From Rugalucina vietnamica (lineage: Eukaryota > Mollusca > Bivalvia > Lucinida > Lucinidae): DNA of 64,000 nucleotides. The translations under genes were made by a program, and so were the position numbers. The DNA lies in contig OZ024876.1 of the NCBI GenBank assembly GCA_964017185.1, positions 10,665,726-10,729,725 of the forward strand. The letters are read 5' to 3'. The notes beneath the pieces are model-generated. The model was not told the DNA's origin. It saw nothing but the letters and a program-made list of their open reading frames with translations, and ran no database searches. This document shows positions 27,301 through 42,300 of this stretch, piece by piece; the stretch's first letter is position 1, and every line of letters begins with the position of its first letter.

Positions 27301-30300
27301 CAGCTATTTTGCTACAGGGAAAAACAGTCAAGTTAGCAGCAATTTCGCTTGCAGCGAACATTTTTGTCGCAGAATATTTTGGCTTTAATCTAGGTGATAA
27401 CGCATAAGAAAATGACATTTTTTGCCACAATCACATCTTTTCGACGTCACCTACGAAAAAAGTTCCATGTAAGTGGAAATGTTTGTCACCATTTTTTTTT
27501 ATCATTTTATTCTTTTTTTTTTTTTTTTTTTTATTTTTAGTCTGGCTGTGATCGCTATGTAGAAAATGATGATGAATAATGCAACATAACTTTTCTAGAC
27601 CTCATATTACCAACTTTATGGAAAATGTTGCTGATTGTTTACAGTTTCGTCTGGCTGTGAGTGCTATAGGAAACGAATACTTATGCTGCAAACAAGACTT
27701 TCCTATCCCACCCATAACATAGCTTAAGGACAAATGTTCCCTGCCAACATTAAAAGTGTCCATAGACTGGGTAATAGGTGGGATAAGAAAACATCTGTTT
27801 GTGATGACATTCATCATCTTATAGCGCTCATAGACAGACTTAAACGAAAACGAGAGACTGAATTGTGCCGTAGCTCACCTTAGTGATTTGCTCATCAGTG
27901 TAAGCTTCAAGATAGACGATGATACTCTGGAGCCTTGTCTGTATGAACAATAGACAATAGGTGGCTCGCTGCAGCTAACTTGACCGTTTTTTTTTTTTGT
28001 TTTTTTTTTTCTTGCTGCTGCTCCTGCAACAGATTCGCTGCTAACTTTACTGAGCTGTCAGTAGCACTTTACAGATCCATACTGTAGTTATTGCACTTTA
28101 TCTGCCGCCTTCATTAGTAAATTAGTAGTTTAAAGTAAGCCTGCATCATTTGATATTTAATTGTATCAGAATTAAAGTTTTAAACGTGAAACGAAAAACA
28201 GAGAGTCATACAACAAGAATGTTTACCAGGCATTTACTAAGGGAATTTTCAATATGGTCATACATAAATACAGTCATGTCATACAGAATATTTTTTCTAT
28301 GACAGTATGTGTTTACCCATCATTTTCAGTGCATGAGGTTTAATTTTGACACGGATTGGTTCAACAATAACAAGTGTGTCAAAGTAACAGTCCAAGTGAG
28401 AACTACCTATTTTTAAATGTAATGGTCAACTTTGTCATTGTCAATCAAAAATTGACAGGCTCCACCCTGCACATTGAAAAAAATCAGACTATACTGAGAA
28501 AGAAAGGGAATAACAGAACTTTTTGATTGATCCTCTTAGCATAGCTGGTCCATGCCTTTGTTTTCCTATTTGCCAAAAGCCATTTTTCTAATGACACAGA
28601 GGGCCTTGTTTCCGGGCAAGGTGGCTCTAATGAGTACCCACAATCTATGTTTCGGAACAAAATTAAGAAAAATGTATACTCATGTACATTTCAGTTTTAC
28701 AATATAAAAGAATAAGGAGGCATACTTTTCATGGGCGTGTTATCCTGATGTTTACAGGTAGAACAGGTCCAGGGGTATGTTTCCGACTGTACGATGAGTC
28801 AGATTATGAAGCGTTTCAAGAGTACTCAACCCCCGAGATCCAGAGAGTGCCACTAGATTCACTAGTGCTGCAGATGATATCAATGGGGCTGCCCAATGTC
28901 AGAAAGTAGGTGTAGTGCTGCAGATGATATCAATGGGGCTGCCCAATGTCAGAAAGTAGGTGCACTTTGACTCATTAGTGCTGCATATGATATCAATGGG
29001 ACTACCGAATGTCAGAAAGTAGGTGTAGTGCTGCAGATGATATCAATGGGGCTGCCCAATGTCAGAAAGTAGGTGCACTTTGACTCATTAGTGCTGCATA
29101 TGATATCAAGGGGACTACCGAATGTCAGAAAGTAGGTGTAGTGCTGCAGATGATATCAGTGGGACTGCCCAATGTCAGAAAGTAGGTGCCCTTTTATGTC
29201 TTTTGGGTGGGTTGGCTTTGTGGTCATGTTATGATTTAAAGGAAAGTTTAACATAATTCAGCCGCGCCATGAGAGAAGCAACAATGTGGTTTCAGAACAT
29301 GTCCAACACAAACCGGCTTGTACAGTCACAGAATAAAGCTATAAGCTTTAAGGTTTGAATACATGTAGCAGAGGAATTGTACTATCCTAGTAGCAAAAAC
29401 AAATGCAATAATCAGCTGTGTAGATACTGTACTGCATATGTGAAATCAATGAAGCAGATCAGCTGTTCAGTTACTGCACAGCTGATCAGCGCCTTTGTTT
29501 TCGCTACACAGATAGTACAATTCCTCTGCTACTTATATCCAAAATTTCAAGCATTTAGAGTTCTTCTTTTACTGAACAGGCTAGTTTGCTTCGGACCTGA
29601 TTGGAAAAACGCCAAAGACCGTTTTTCTCACATCGCGGCTTTCAAGCATTTAGCGTTCTGTTTCTAAACCGGACCTGATTGGAAATGCCGAAGACTGGTT
29701 CCCTCACATTGCGTCTTATTATCATAGTTAAATTGTTTTTCCAGGTTTCCGTTCATTGAACCCCCAAGTCTACAGAGTCTGGAAAACTCCATCCATTTCT
29801 TGAGGGAGCAGGTATGTTTGAGCATCATCATGAGAAAACAAAAGTTTTGCATATGCGAAAACAAAGGAGCAGATCAGCTTCGCAGTAACTGCGAAGCTGA
29901 TCAGCTCCTTTGTTTTCGCAACACGGATAGTACAATTCCGCTACTTTCTTAATCCAAAATTTCCAGCCTCTAGCCATCTTCTGTGTTTGTACAGCTTGGT
30001 TTGTGTCGGACCTGTTCGGAAACCACATTGTTGGTTTTCTCATGACGCATCCCATTTCACACAAAATGCCAGATACAGTCACAGAAGAAGACTAGAAGGT
30101 TGAAATTTCAGATTTAAGAAGAGAGACTAAGATGCTGATCAGCTGTGCAGTTACTGTGCATTTGTTTTTGCATATGCAAACTGCTGATTCTCAGATAGAT
30201 TTTTTTTTTTCTTATATTAAGTTTCTCATTATGCCATTGCTAAGATGTAAACTACACTTTCTGAATAGATATATGAAGTGGCTTGTCTAAAATGCACCAT

Positions 30301-33300
30301 CCAGTTTGCTGCTAGAAGTATTTATCCAAGACTTTAATAATTTTTCAGTCATATCGGGACATGTCTTGCTCAAGAACACAGCGCTGGGGCCTGAGTGGGG
30401 ATAGAAACCAGGACCTCTCCATTTAAAGTCATACTCTACCACCAAGCCACTGCATCCCCTATACTACAAATGTTTTGAATGAACAATGAATAACTGAGAG
30501 GCCACATGGAGAAACCAACAATCTGCATATGCAAAAACAAAGATGCAGATCAGCTTCGCATTAACTGTGAAGCTGATCACAGAGTACAGTTACTCTACTT
30601 TCTAAATCAATACTTTCCAGCCTCTAACCATCTCCTGGACTTATACAGCTCGGTTTGTGTCGGACCAGTTCAGAAACCCACATTGTTGGTATTCTCATGT
30701 GAAGGCTCATTTGAAATGTATTCCACAGGGTGCTCTGAGAGAAGATGAAAGCCTTACTCCGATTGGTCTAATGTTGTCCAAGCTTCCAATGGATGTTGTG
30801 CTTGGAAAAATGTTAATCATGGGCTCCATCTTTCATGTAAGTGATCAACATGCTTGCTTGTCACCTTTGCAGTCCGGGTCTGAATCATGGCCAAGGCCTG
30901 AGGCCTTGAGAGTTCTATGTTTAATGTTTTAAAGTGAAGGGACAATCAGATTTGTTGTAACTATTGAGATAATCTTGGACATTTTTGTTTTCACTACTTT
31001 TACAATGCAACATTCTCGCTAGTCTAAATCCAAAATTTTAAACCAGTAAATATCCTCTTTGGCTGCACAGACCTGGCACGGAGGTTATAAAACTTTTTCG
31101 TGCTCAGCTCAGCTGAGAATAAAAGGACCGTTGACTATTTAGCCTATATATGCCTATACTTTAGCGGCCCAGAAAACTGTTATCAAGCTCCTGATGCGTA
31201 TCCTTTATACTGAAGACAACAGTTGCATGTCTTATGAAGAGATAAATGTTCAGATATTTACATAATCTGTCATCATTTGGTAGAAATTGAAGTTCAGTGG
31301 GGTTGGGGGTCTAAATTTCATGAATACTAAATGGTAGAAAATTTGTATTTTTCTTGCATGGTGGCGATTGTTGTTACTAATGTTTGTATTTTAGAGCATT
31401 CAGTCGACAGAAACATGTAAAATCGTGTAAAAATGCGCCGAAAATGTTTAAATATCTGCAGTATGAAATATTGTTAGGAAAACTTTTAGGAGGTACCTGT
31501 ATAGCATTTCTGCCTATGCAATATTAGGTTACCATATATACTCTATAAATAACAGTTGTTAAAAGTGCTGAGTTTCCAGTCTTGAATCTGTAAAATTGAA
31601 TTTTTGTAGCCAAATATGTATGATAAATTCTACATTGTTTGTCATGGCCAATGTAGCATAACAGACATATACACCGGCTAACTATCTCCATAATTCAACT
31701 ATGAAATGAATCTTCCAAAATCAAGTATCAAAGTCACAAAAAGTAGATAAGCTGGGCTGCACTTACCATAGCCAAACCCATTTATTGAGCAAAAACCAGG
31801 AACTAGTATAATCAGATCTGAAGACCTGCCCTCACAGTATGGAAATAATAAAACAGAGATAGAATTTTTTAGATATTAGAGGCTGTGCAAAAATAAGGAA
31901 ATATTTGTACAGTGTGTCTCCAAAATTTTGTAACACGAAATGATGGGAACCATAAATGCCCGTGGCCCAAATGATGAAAGTTGATTCTGCAGCATCCAGT
32001 TTCAAGTTAATAACATTTCTAATCATGCATGTTATGACCAAGCTAAACTATTTCATTTTCCATTATTTTATATATGTAAGCTTTGCCTGAATGAGTAGCT
32101 ATAACCGTTTTTCATATTTGGGCTCTGGTTTTTGGGCTCTAGAGTATCGTTCCCCCCAAAGAACCAACACGCCACTTTCATATATTGTGCAATACATGGC
32201 AACACATATGCATGCAAAAGGTTTTGTTGGTTCTCAGGGGGGAACGATACTCTATAAAACATTTTCATATTTACTATATATTTAATACAAAACTTAGACT
32301 GTTTTAGCCCCAAATTCAGATCCTGTGGATAGAAACATGGAAAACAAATTCTGTTATCCAATAGTGCATAATTCAGGGAAGTTAACGTGTGCATAAGAAG
32401 ACAGATGGCTAGCTTTTTGTTTTTCCAAAAACCATTAGCATTTGTAAATAGAAATGGTCAACGCTTCTTTATCCTGTTCATAAATATTAAAATGCCAACA
32501 GTCGTTGGCATTTGAACATTTATGAGCAGGATAAATTACAAGTTTTGGCAATCTTAATCTGAACTTTCAACCAATTTTGGTTATTTCAGTAATTATGAGC
32601 TGTTCAAATTTCATGCTCAGCTGAGTTGAGCATAAAAAAAGTTTTATAACATCGGGACCAGTTTGCATTAAAGTGAAAAAAACCTATGAAGGTTTTCTCA
32701 GACTCTACTCTATTTTCAGATGATTGACCCAGTATTGTCAATAGCTGCAGCCATGAGTGTTCAATCACCATTCACCAGTAGAGCACACACTGATCAAGAA
32801 TCGGTGGTTAGTGGGACATGTTTTATCATCACAGAAACATGCCTATGCAATAAACAGAGATTTTAGGGATGAAAAAGTTGAAAATTTCATCCAAATATTT
32901 TTTATATTTGAGCCACTGCATAAGAAAACCAACAAAATGCTTGGGCAAAAACAAAGGCGCAGATCAGCTTCGTGGTAACCCCGAAGCTGATCAACGCCTT
33001 TGTTTTCACTGCACGGATCGTACAATTCCTCTTCTTCTTAAATACGAAATTTTAAGCTTCTAGCCAGCTTCTGTGACTGTACAGGCTGGTTTGTGTTGGA
33101 CCTGGTCGGAACCCAAATTGTTGGTTTTCTCACGCACAGGCTCATTTTAAATATTTTGCTCACAACCTTGATTGTGGATACACATTAGAACAGACTTGCC
33201 GAGGCGGTTCTAACAAGGACCGACAATCTTTTTTTTGGTACAAAAATAAGAAGCAGTGTATACCCCAGTAAACTCCAGTGTCATGAGAAAACCTGATTTT

Positions 33301-36300
33301 TGCTATACAAAGGCGCAGATCTGCTTCGCAGTAACTGCGAAGCTGATCAGCACCTTTGTTTTCGCTACACACATGTACAATTTCTCTTCTTCTTAAATGC
33401 GTAATTTCAAGCTTCTAGCCTGCTTTGAATTCTGTGATTGTACAGGTCATTTTGTGTCAGACATGGTCGGAAACCCCAAAGACCGTTTTTCTCGCGTCGC
33501 AGCTCATATAAAAATTAGGTGAAAAGGGGGTTTACATAACAAGTGTGATGTATTTTAGCACTGAAAAACATAACTTTCACCATATTTTCTTGTGTGTGTG
33601 TTTTGTTGTTTTTTTTGTTGTTGTTGTTTTTTATTAAATTTATACCATATGTTGATTCATTACAGGCAGCACGCAAGTCTCTAGAGTCGGAGCATGGTGA
33701 CCCGTTTACATTGTTAAATGCCTTTGATGAGTGGATTGACGTCAAGGCCGAGGGGCGGGGAACCAGGAAGTGGTGTAAGAGGCGGAGCCTGGAGGAACAG
33801 AGATTCTACGAGATGACAAAGTTAAAACGACAATTCAAGGAATTATTACAGGTAAACTTGAGTCATGCATGAGAAAACCAGTCTCCAGGGGCCAGTTGTT
33901 CAAAACTTCGTTAGCTTAATGTCGTCGTTAAGACCTCAACTCGTTAAGTAAATGCCACTACATAAGCAAATACACTGTTATTTTTTGTTGATAAAATGTG
34001 AGAATCCTTTGCAATGCAAAGGATTCTCACATTTTTTCAACAAAAAATAACAGTGTATTTGTAATATTCATGTTTGAAATTTTAACAAATCGTTAACTAA
34101 TGGCATCGTTAATTTTGAACAACTGGGCCCTGGTCATAGACGGACCGGCCTGTACAGTCACAGGAGAGTGCCAGAAGCTTGAAATTCTGGATTTAGGAAG
34201 AAGAGGGAATCTGAGGGATTGTACTATCTGTGTTGCAAAAATAAAGCCACTGATCAGCTGTGCAGTTACTGCACAGCTGATCTGTGTCTTTGTTTTTGCA
34301 TAGGCAAATATCCTGTTTTCACATGATACATGAAGGCTTTCGAATTAGACTTTAAACCAGGATCCCATATCCATTGGGACATAAAATGGGAACATCGTCA
34401 TCATCCCTCAACTGTATGGTGAACAACATTTACTGGTTTTTTAGCTCACCTGAGCCGTCAGGCTCACAAGGTGAGCTTATAGGATGGCCATGATCCGGCG
34501 TCCGTCCGTCCGTCGTCCGTCGTCCACCATTTTCAAAGATCTTCTTCTCTGAAACCGCTTGGCCAATCAAAGCCAAATTTTACATGAAGCATCTATGGGA
34601 AGGGGGAACCAATGTGTATATAAATAATCCAGGTCACATGACCAAGATGGCCGCCATGCCCATATATGGTAAAAACCCTTCAAAAATCTTCTACTCCGGA
34701 ACCACTGGACCGATTTCAACCAAACTTGGCATGAAGCATCAATGACTCAAGTACTACAATGTGTATATAAATCATGACCTTGCGGTGACCTTGACCTATT
34801 TTACGGCAAGGTCAACATAGGTCGCCTTTGCATTTGAATGGGAAAAATTGTTAAATTGTCATTTAAAGGAAAAATCTTGCAGAAAATGAGCAATAGGACT
34901 GAATAGTAATGATTCTGAAAAAAATTGGGCACCAGGGGCTCTTCCGCCCCCACCCCGGGGCAATATACATGTATATTATCATAATATTCAAACATCTTCT
35001 TCTCTGAAACCGCTTGGCCAATCAAAGCCAAATTTTACATGAAGCATCTATGGGAAGGGGGAACCAATGTGTATATAAATAATCCAGGTCACATGACCAA
35101 GATGGCCGCCATGCCCATATATGGTAAAAACCCTTCAAAAATCTTCCACTCCAGAACCGGTGGACCGATTTCACCAAAACTTGGCATGAAGCATCGATGG
35201 CTCAAGCACTACAATGTGTATATAATTCATGACCTTTTCATGACCTTGACCTATTTTACGGCAAGGTCAACATAGGTCGCCAATGCATTTGAATGGGGAA
35301 AACTTTTAAAATGTAATTTAAAGTGAAAGTCTTGCAGGAAATGGGAAGTAGGACTGAAAATTAATGATTCTGAAAAAAATTGGACCCCAGGGGCTCATGT
35401 GCCCCCACCCCGGGGCAATATACATGTATATTTCCATAATATATATTCAAACCTCTTCTCCTCTGAAATCGCTTGGCCAATCAAAGCCAAATTTTATGTG
35501 AAGCATCTATAGAATTGAGGAATCAATGTGTATATAAATAATCTAGGTCACATGACAAAGATGGCCGCCATGCCCATATATGGTAAAAACCCATCAAAAA
35601 TCTTCTTCTCTGAAACCAATAGACTGATTTCAAGGAAACTTGGCGTGAAGCATTGATGGCTAAAGTACTCCAATGTATATATAAATCATGACCCTGTGAT
35701 GACCTTGACCAAGTTTATGGCAAGGTCAACATGGGTTGCCTATGCATTTGAATTGGGAAAATTGTTAAAATGTCATTTGAAGGGAAAAGCCAGCAGGAAA
35801 TTGGCAAATGGACAGAATATTGAAGATTCTGAAAAAAGAAAACGGCCCAAGGGCTTCATCTGCCCCTGCACTGGAGTTAAATACCATAATATTCAAACAT
35901 GTTTATTGGTATATGCAGCAGATCTCAGGTGAGCGTTTACAGGACCATTGGTCCTCTGGTATCTGTTTGTATATGGTCATTAGCTTGATGATATCTGACA
36001 GTTTTAAATCATGACGGGGTCTGAAAGCTTGGTCAGTAACATCACCAATGAATTATCATTCATTGTTGGTATTTCAACATTTATGAGCAGGATAAATTTT
36101 AGCCTCAGCTGAGTTGAGCATGAAAAATGTTTTATAATCTTGGGGCTTGATGTATAGGACCATGGTTTACTGGAGAAGGTTGAGGACTCAGAGAAGTATC
36201 TGACCAGTGATGAGAGAAGGAAGAAGCATGGGGAGAGGAAGAGACTGGGGGAGCTGAAGAGAGAACAGAGGAAAGAGGCCAAGAAGAGGAAGGTTCTCAA

Positions 36301-39300
36301 GTTGGAAGAGGAGGTGAGCTCCTTACAAAAACATACCCATGCAATATTTCTTTTTTTTTTTTTTTATAAATATTAGACATAAAAAAAAAAATAAATTTCA
36401 TTTGAAAGATTTTTTTTTTTCTTTTTTTTAATATTTTCCTGAAAAAAAAAATACATTGTGGGTACCAAAGCGGTTCTGACAAGTACCCACAATTTATGTT
36501 TTTGAGCAGAACTGAGAAAAAATGTTTACCCCTGTATACCCCAGTTTTATTTTGTAAAAGTGCGGTTTAGGGGTGAAGCTGATCAGCACCTTGTTTTCGC
36601 TACATGGATAGTACAATTCCTATTCTTTCTAAATCCAAAATTTCCAACTTCTAGCTATCTTCTGTGCTTCTACAGCTCGGTTGGCGTCGGACCTCTTCGG
36701 AAACCACATTCTTGGTTTTTTTGCTAGGTGGCTCAAATCACTATATTGTTTCTAGGATTTTACAATCAGTGATGGAGAGGGAGAAGATACTGGTTCAGAC
36801 ATCAAGGATCTGGAGTTCCGACTCAGTCATAACCTACAGCAACTACAGGTAAATACCATATCAGGCATCAAGGATCTAGTCATAACCTACATCAACTACA
36901 GGTTAATGCCATACCAGGCATCAAGGATCTAGAGTTCCGAGTTAGTCGTAACTCTGACCCATCATAGTTTGTATAAATCATGACCTTGGATTGACCTTGA
37001 CCTATTAAACAGCAAGGTCAAATACTGTTACATAGGCTTTTCAATGGGTAAATCTGGAAACATTTAATTTTTCCAGAAAGTTTTGTATCCTGTGCCCTGA
37101 AAATTGGTAGGTACAGACAGCTTATTATAGTGTTAATAATTGAGCCGCCTCATGGGAAAACCAACAATGTGGTTTCCGAACAGGACAGACACAAACTAGG
37201 CTGTACAAGCACAGCAAAGAGCTAGAAGCTTGAAATTTCAGATTTAAGTAGAAGAGGAATTGTACTATCCGAGTAGCGAAAACAAAGGCGCTGATCAGCT
37301 TCGCGGTTACCGCGAAGCTGATCTGCGCCTTTGTTTTCGCCTATGCAGATTGTTGGTTTTCCCACGAGGCGGCTCAATTATGTAAGTATTTGCGGTCAAT
37401 TTTACTTTTTACCTTGACAAACATGACCTTTGCCAAAGTTCATTTATCAAAGACCAAATCTCAGGTGAGCGATAGCAGGACCATTGGTCTATCAGGACCG
37501 TTGGTCCTCTGGTATAAATCATGACCTGGTGTTGACATTGACCTAATTTTCGCATATACAGATTGTTGGTTTTCTGATGCAGTGGCCAATATTACAATAC
37601 AACAACATGATATGCCACTACCATCTTTGTGTATGCAAAAAAGATGACCAATAATATTTTTTCTTTCAGGAGACAGCCAATAAAAGTCGCAACTTCACAC
37701 TGCGGGATATAAACCTCCTCAAGATAATACTCTGTAGTGGCCTGTATCCTCAAGTTGCCATTGCTGATGATTGTAACTCATACAAGTCAACATCTGAACA
37801 AGCATTTCATACAAAGGTATTTTCTTGTACAGAACATAATTATTTCTATTGGTCAATTGAAACCTTTTCCATATAGCATGTCATGTATCATATGAGAAGG
37901 TACAAGTAGGCAATGATCAGAAAATGGCGTAATCAGAAATTCCAACTCCACAAACCGAGGAGTGGGAAAAAACTAAAATGACACTTAGGTACTTATACCA
38001 AGAAAACATATCATAAGCCCTGTGAGCAGCTATTCCCCAATAGGCAGCCACTCAGTTACCCGAACTGAACTATAAATATGAAAATGTACATAAGACTCAA
38101 ACAGCAAAAAATTCGACTCCAAAACATTCAACAATTAGAACCACAACCCATGACTTGAGAAAATCAGATTTTTGTACTTGCAGAAACAATGACAGAGATG
38201 GGTTTCAAGTCAAACTACCAATACATATAAGCAGTATTGGCTTAGAGGGATGGTTATATTTCAAACACTTGTTGGATATCATGACGTCCCATAAAATGGA
38301 GGCAGCGTCCGGACATGACAACTGCTGTTGATTGGGACGTAAAGCAACTATTCAGACAAACAAACAAAGTTATATTCAACGAGCAGGCTCATTACGTTAT
38401 AAATATTTTCGTCTATCCAAGGTTTTGGTTATCCCCCATATTTCGTACCATGTAATACGAATGGAAAAGTCGCATTATGCATGTTTTTCATTTCTATACA
38501 TGCATAATATCAAATACTATTAATTTGCACGTAAATCACGATCTATACTAGGAACAGATGAATCATAGTGTGGTCATTAAATTAAAAAAAATAATTTTAT
38601 GTTAACATTTACAGGTATTTCGCCGTGTTTCGCGGCGAAATAGGATATTTAAACTTACCTGTTATAAACGTTAAAAAACGAATTTTGCCGCGAAACACGG
38701 CGAAATTTCACCGCGAAAATCGGATTTTCGCGGTGAAAAAATTAACTGATTAAACGTTTAAATTTTCCCTTGGCCTGTGAAATTTCGCGGTGGTTTCGTC
38801 GCGAAAAATCACAAGTGATCAGCGCAAACTGTGCAAAAGTGGGTTTTTAGCCATAACACCACTGTATTTCAGAGCAAGCCATTCATTCTTCTTCACCCTA
38901 CCAGTGTGTTTGCATTTCAACCAGAACTATTACAGCCAAAGGGTACAGAGAAATCTGATGGGGGACATAGCAAGTCTGATCTCCAGGGACAAGTCAGTAA
39001 TAAACATGAGCTTCTAGCTTTTGTGTAAGTAAATGAGCCGCCTCGTGGGAAAACCAACAATGTGGTTTTCGAACAGGTCCGACACAAACCGGCCTGTACA
39101 AGCACAGAAAAGAGCTAGAAGCTTGAAATTTCGGATTTAAGTAGAAGAGTAATTGTACTATCCATGTAGTGAAAACAAAGGCGCTTATCAGCTTCGCGGT
39201 TACCGCGAAGCTGATCTGCGTCTTTGTTTTCGCCTATGCAGATTGTTGGTTTTCCCATGAGGTGGCTCAAATGTAATACACTTCTTCATGATAACATGTC

Positions 39301-42300
39301 TGTTTAATGTGCCATATTCATTCTTTTTAGCGCACATGCTCCAGTAAGCGCACACCCTGATTGTTTCTGAAAAATATGTGGATATAGCCATTGTCTCACT
39401 GGAATGCGACAACTGTAGACTAGTTCACAAATTGCTCACGACTATTTTGCGACAAAGATTAACAATATAAACACAACTTTTAACATTGAAGTCTTATTGA
39501 ATGGACATTAATGCAACGAATTTCGGTCTAATTTTGAAAATATATCTTGTGACTACAAACATCAGAAAAACATGTCCGTGAAATGTATAGCCCCTTCAAC
39601 CCCACTTTTATATAGTAAAACTGGGGTTTGCAGCTGTATACCTAATTTTCTTATTTTTGATCCAAAACATACATTGTGGGTACTAGCCTCAGCGAGGTTG
39701 TTCTAACATGTACACACAAGGTATGTTTTGAGTGAAAATATTATTTAAAAAAATCTGAATTTTCCAATGAAATTTTCAGTTTTTCTCTTCTGAAAAAATC
39801 TCTATATATTCGCAATGGTACTCTTGTGACTCTATATTAGAAAATTCAGAGGTATGCGTTTTAGTATGCCTCTGTTTAACTTCTTGTTAATGTTTTTAAT
39901 TGGCCATCACAAATGTTTTTCCCTTCCTGGCTGAATTTAAAATTTAGCCACCCACCCCATCCCCAAGATGATGATCAGAACTTGAATTACTGAGTATATG
40001 GAATAGATAGTTAGATACCTGAATTTTGCATATGGATCAATAAAGATGCAGATTATCCGTGCAATAAATAAATCACAAGTAGAAAAATAGAAGGTTCAAT
40101 TTTAAGTTTCTGTACAGCAGTTTGTATAAGCAACCCTTTCATGACACAGCTGATTTTTATTTGAGCCTTGCTTAAGAAAACCAACAATTTAGGACCAGGC
40201 CTTCAGGATATATAAAACTTTTTTCATGCTCAGCTCAGCTGAGACCAAAATTTATCCGGTCATAAATGTAAAAATGCCAACAGTTGTGGCATTTTAACAT
40301 TTAATAGCAGGATAAATCACTTGCTTTGGAGTTCTAAACCTTCAATTTCAATATATCTTGGCTATTTCAGTATTTATGAGGAACTGAAATTTCAACCAGG
40401 CTGTACAGCCACAGAAATAGGTAAAAACTTGAAATTTCAGATTTAGAGAGAAGAATAATGTACTATTAGTGTAAGGAAAATGAAGGTGCTGATCAGCTAT
40501 GCAGTTACTGCACGGCTGATTTGCTGATTTGTTTTTCGCAAATGCAGAATATTGGTTTTCTCATGCAGGGACTCACAATTGTCTTATTCCAGGTCAGTTT
40601 TAGAGACTAACAAGCCATATTTGATGAACACAATGAGAGTGCCTGCTCTACAAACTGTCACACTCTTCTCTAACTATATAGATACAAATGCTTCTTGTAC
40701 ACGGTAAGGAAATTTTGGTATTAAAACTATAGAGCAGGGATCAATGTCATTTTTTTATGTTCAATTCAAGTGAGCCTAGAGTTTATCTTGCTCATATATG
40801 TTTAAGTGTAAACAATTGTTTATCAGCAGGACAAGTGATTGACTGTGGTAATCTGAACCTGAAATTTCTGTTAAGATATTGTTTTCAGCTGGGTTGAGCA
40901 TGAAAAATGTTTTATAACCATGGGACCAGTTTACAGTTTGTAAGCCTGTTTAACACTTCACAATCAAGAAGTCCTATGATTGACACTGTGTCTTACATGC
41001 ATTGTCCCAACTTTGTTTTCATGCTCAAGTTGCCAGATCTTGCTGAAGAATTGTCACTTAATTATACTGAATTCATCACGAAAACATGTCCATGTAATGT
41101 ATACCCCATTGAACCCCACTTTTATATAACTTTTATATAACTGGGATTTGCAGGGGTATACCTGTTTTTAGCTCACCTGAGCCAAAGGCTCACAGGTGAG
41201 CTTATAGTATACCCATGCTCCGTCGTCCGTCCGTCCGTCGGTCCGTCCGTCCGTCCGTCGTCCGTCGTTCACAATTTCAAAGATCTTCTCCTCTGAAACC
41301 GCTTGGCCAATCAAAGCCAAACTTCATGTGGAGCATCCTTAGGAAGGGGGAACGAAAGTTTATATAAATGGTCCAGGTCACATGACCAAGATGGCCGCCA
41401 TGGCTATAAATAGCAAAAACCTTTAAAAATCTTCTTCTCCAGAACCAGTGGGCCGATTTCTACGAAACGTGGTATGTAGCATCGGGGAAGCGGGCCCATC
41501 ATATTTTATATAAATCATGACCCTACGATGACCTTGACCTATTTTACGACAAGGTCAACTTAGGTCTCCAATGCATTTGAATGGGAAAAAATGGTAAAAT
41601 GCTATTTAATGGGTAAAACTTACTGGGAATAGGCAAATGGACAAAAGATTAATGTTAATGGAAAATTTTAGCCCCTGGGGGGTTGTCTGCCCCTGCCCCA
41701 GGGCTATATACATGTATATTTTCATAATAATGAAACATCTTCTCCCCTGAAACCACTTGGGCAATCAAAGCCAAACTTCATATGGAGCATCCTTGGGAAG
41801 GGGGAAAGAAAGTTTATATAAATAGTCAAGGTCACATGACCAAGATGGCCGCCATGGCTATAAATAGAAAAAACCTTTAAAAATCTTCTTCTCCAGAACC
41901 AGAAGGCCAACGATTTTGAAACTTGGTGTGAAGCATCAGTGACTGGAGCTCTACCAAGTGTATGTAAATCATGACCCTGGGATGACCTTGACCTATTTTA
42001 CGGCAAGGTCAACATAGGTCGCTCATGCATTTGAATGGGGAAAAGTGTTTATAATTGTCATTTGTAGGGAAAAACTTGCAGGAAATGGGCAAATGGACTT
42101 AAGGTTGATGATTCTGAAAAAAATTGGACCTCAGGGGTCTGTCTGACCCCACCCCGGGGCAATATACATGTATATTACAGTGATATTCAAAGATCTTCTT
42201 CTCTGAAACTGCTTGGCCAATCAAAGCCAAACTTTATGAGGAGCATTGTTAGGAAGTGGGATTGAAAGTATATATAAATGGTCATGGTCCATTTATATAT

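Noticed and set aside
36004-36300. Minus-strand 98-codon ORF with Leu/Phe/Ser-rich start, looks like a membrane protein
   Set aside because: It is antisense to DHX34 exon l, whose purine-rich Lys/Glu codons give Phe/Leu/Ser in reverse.
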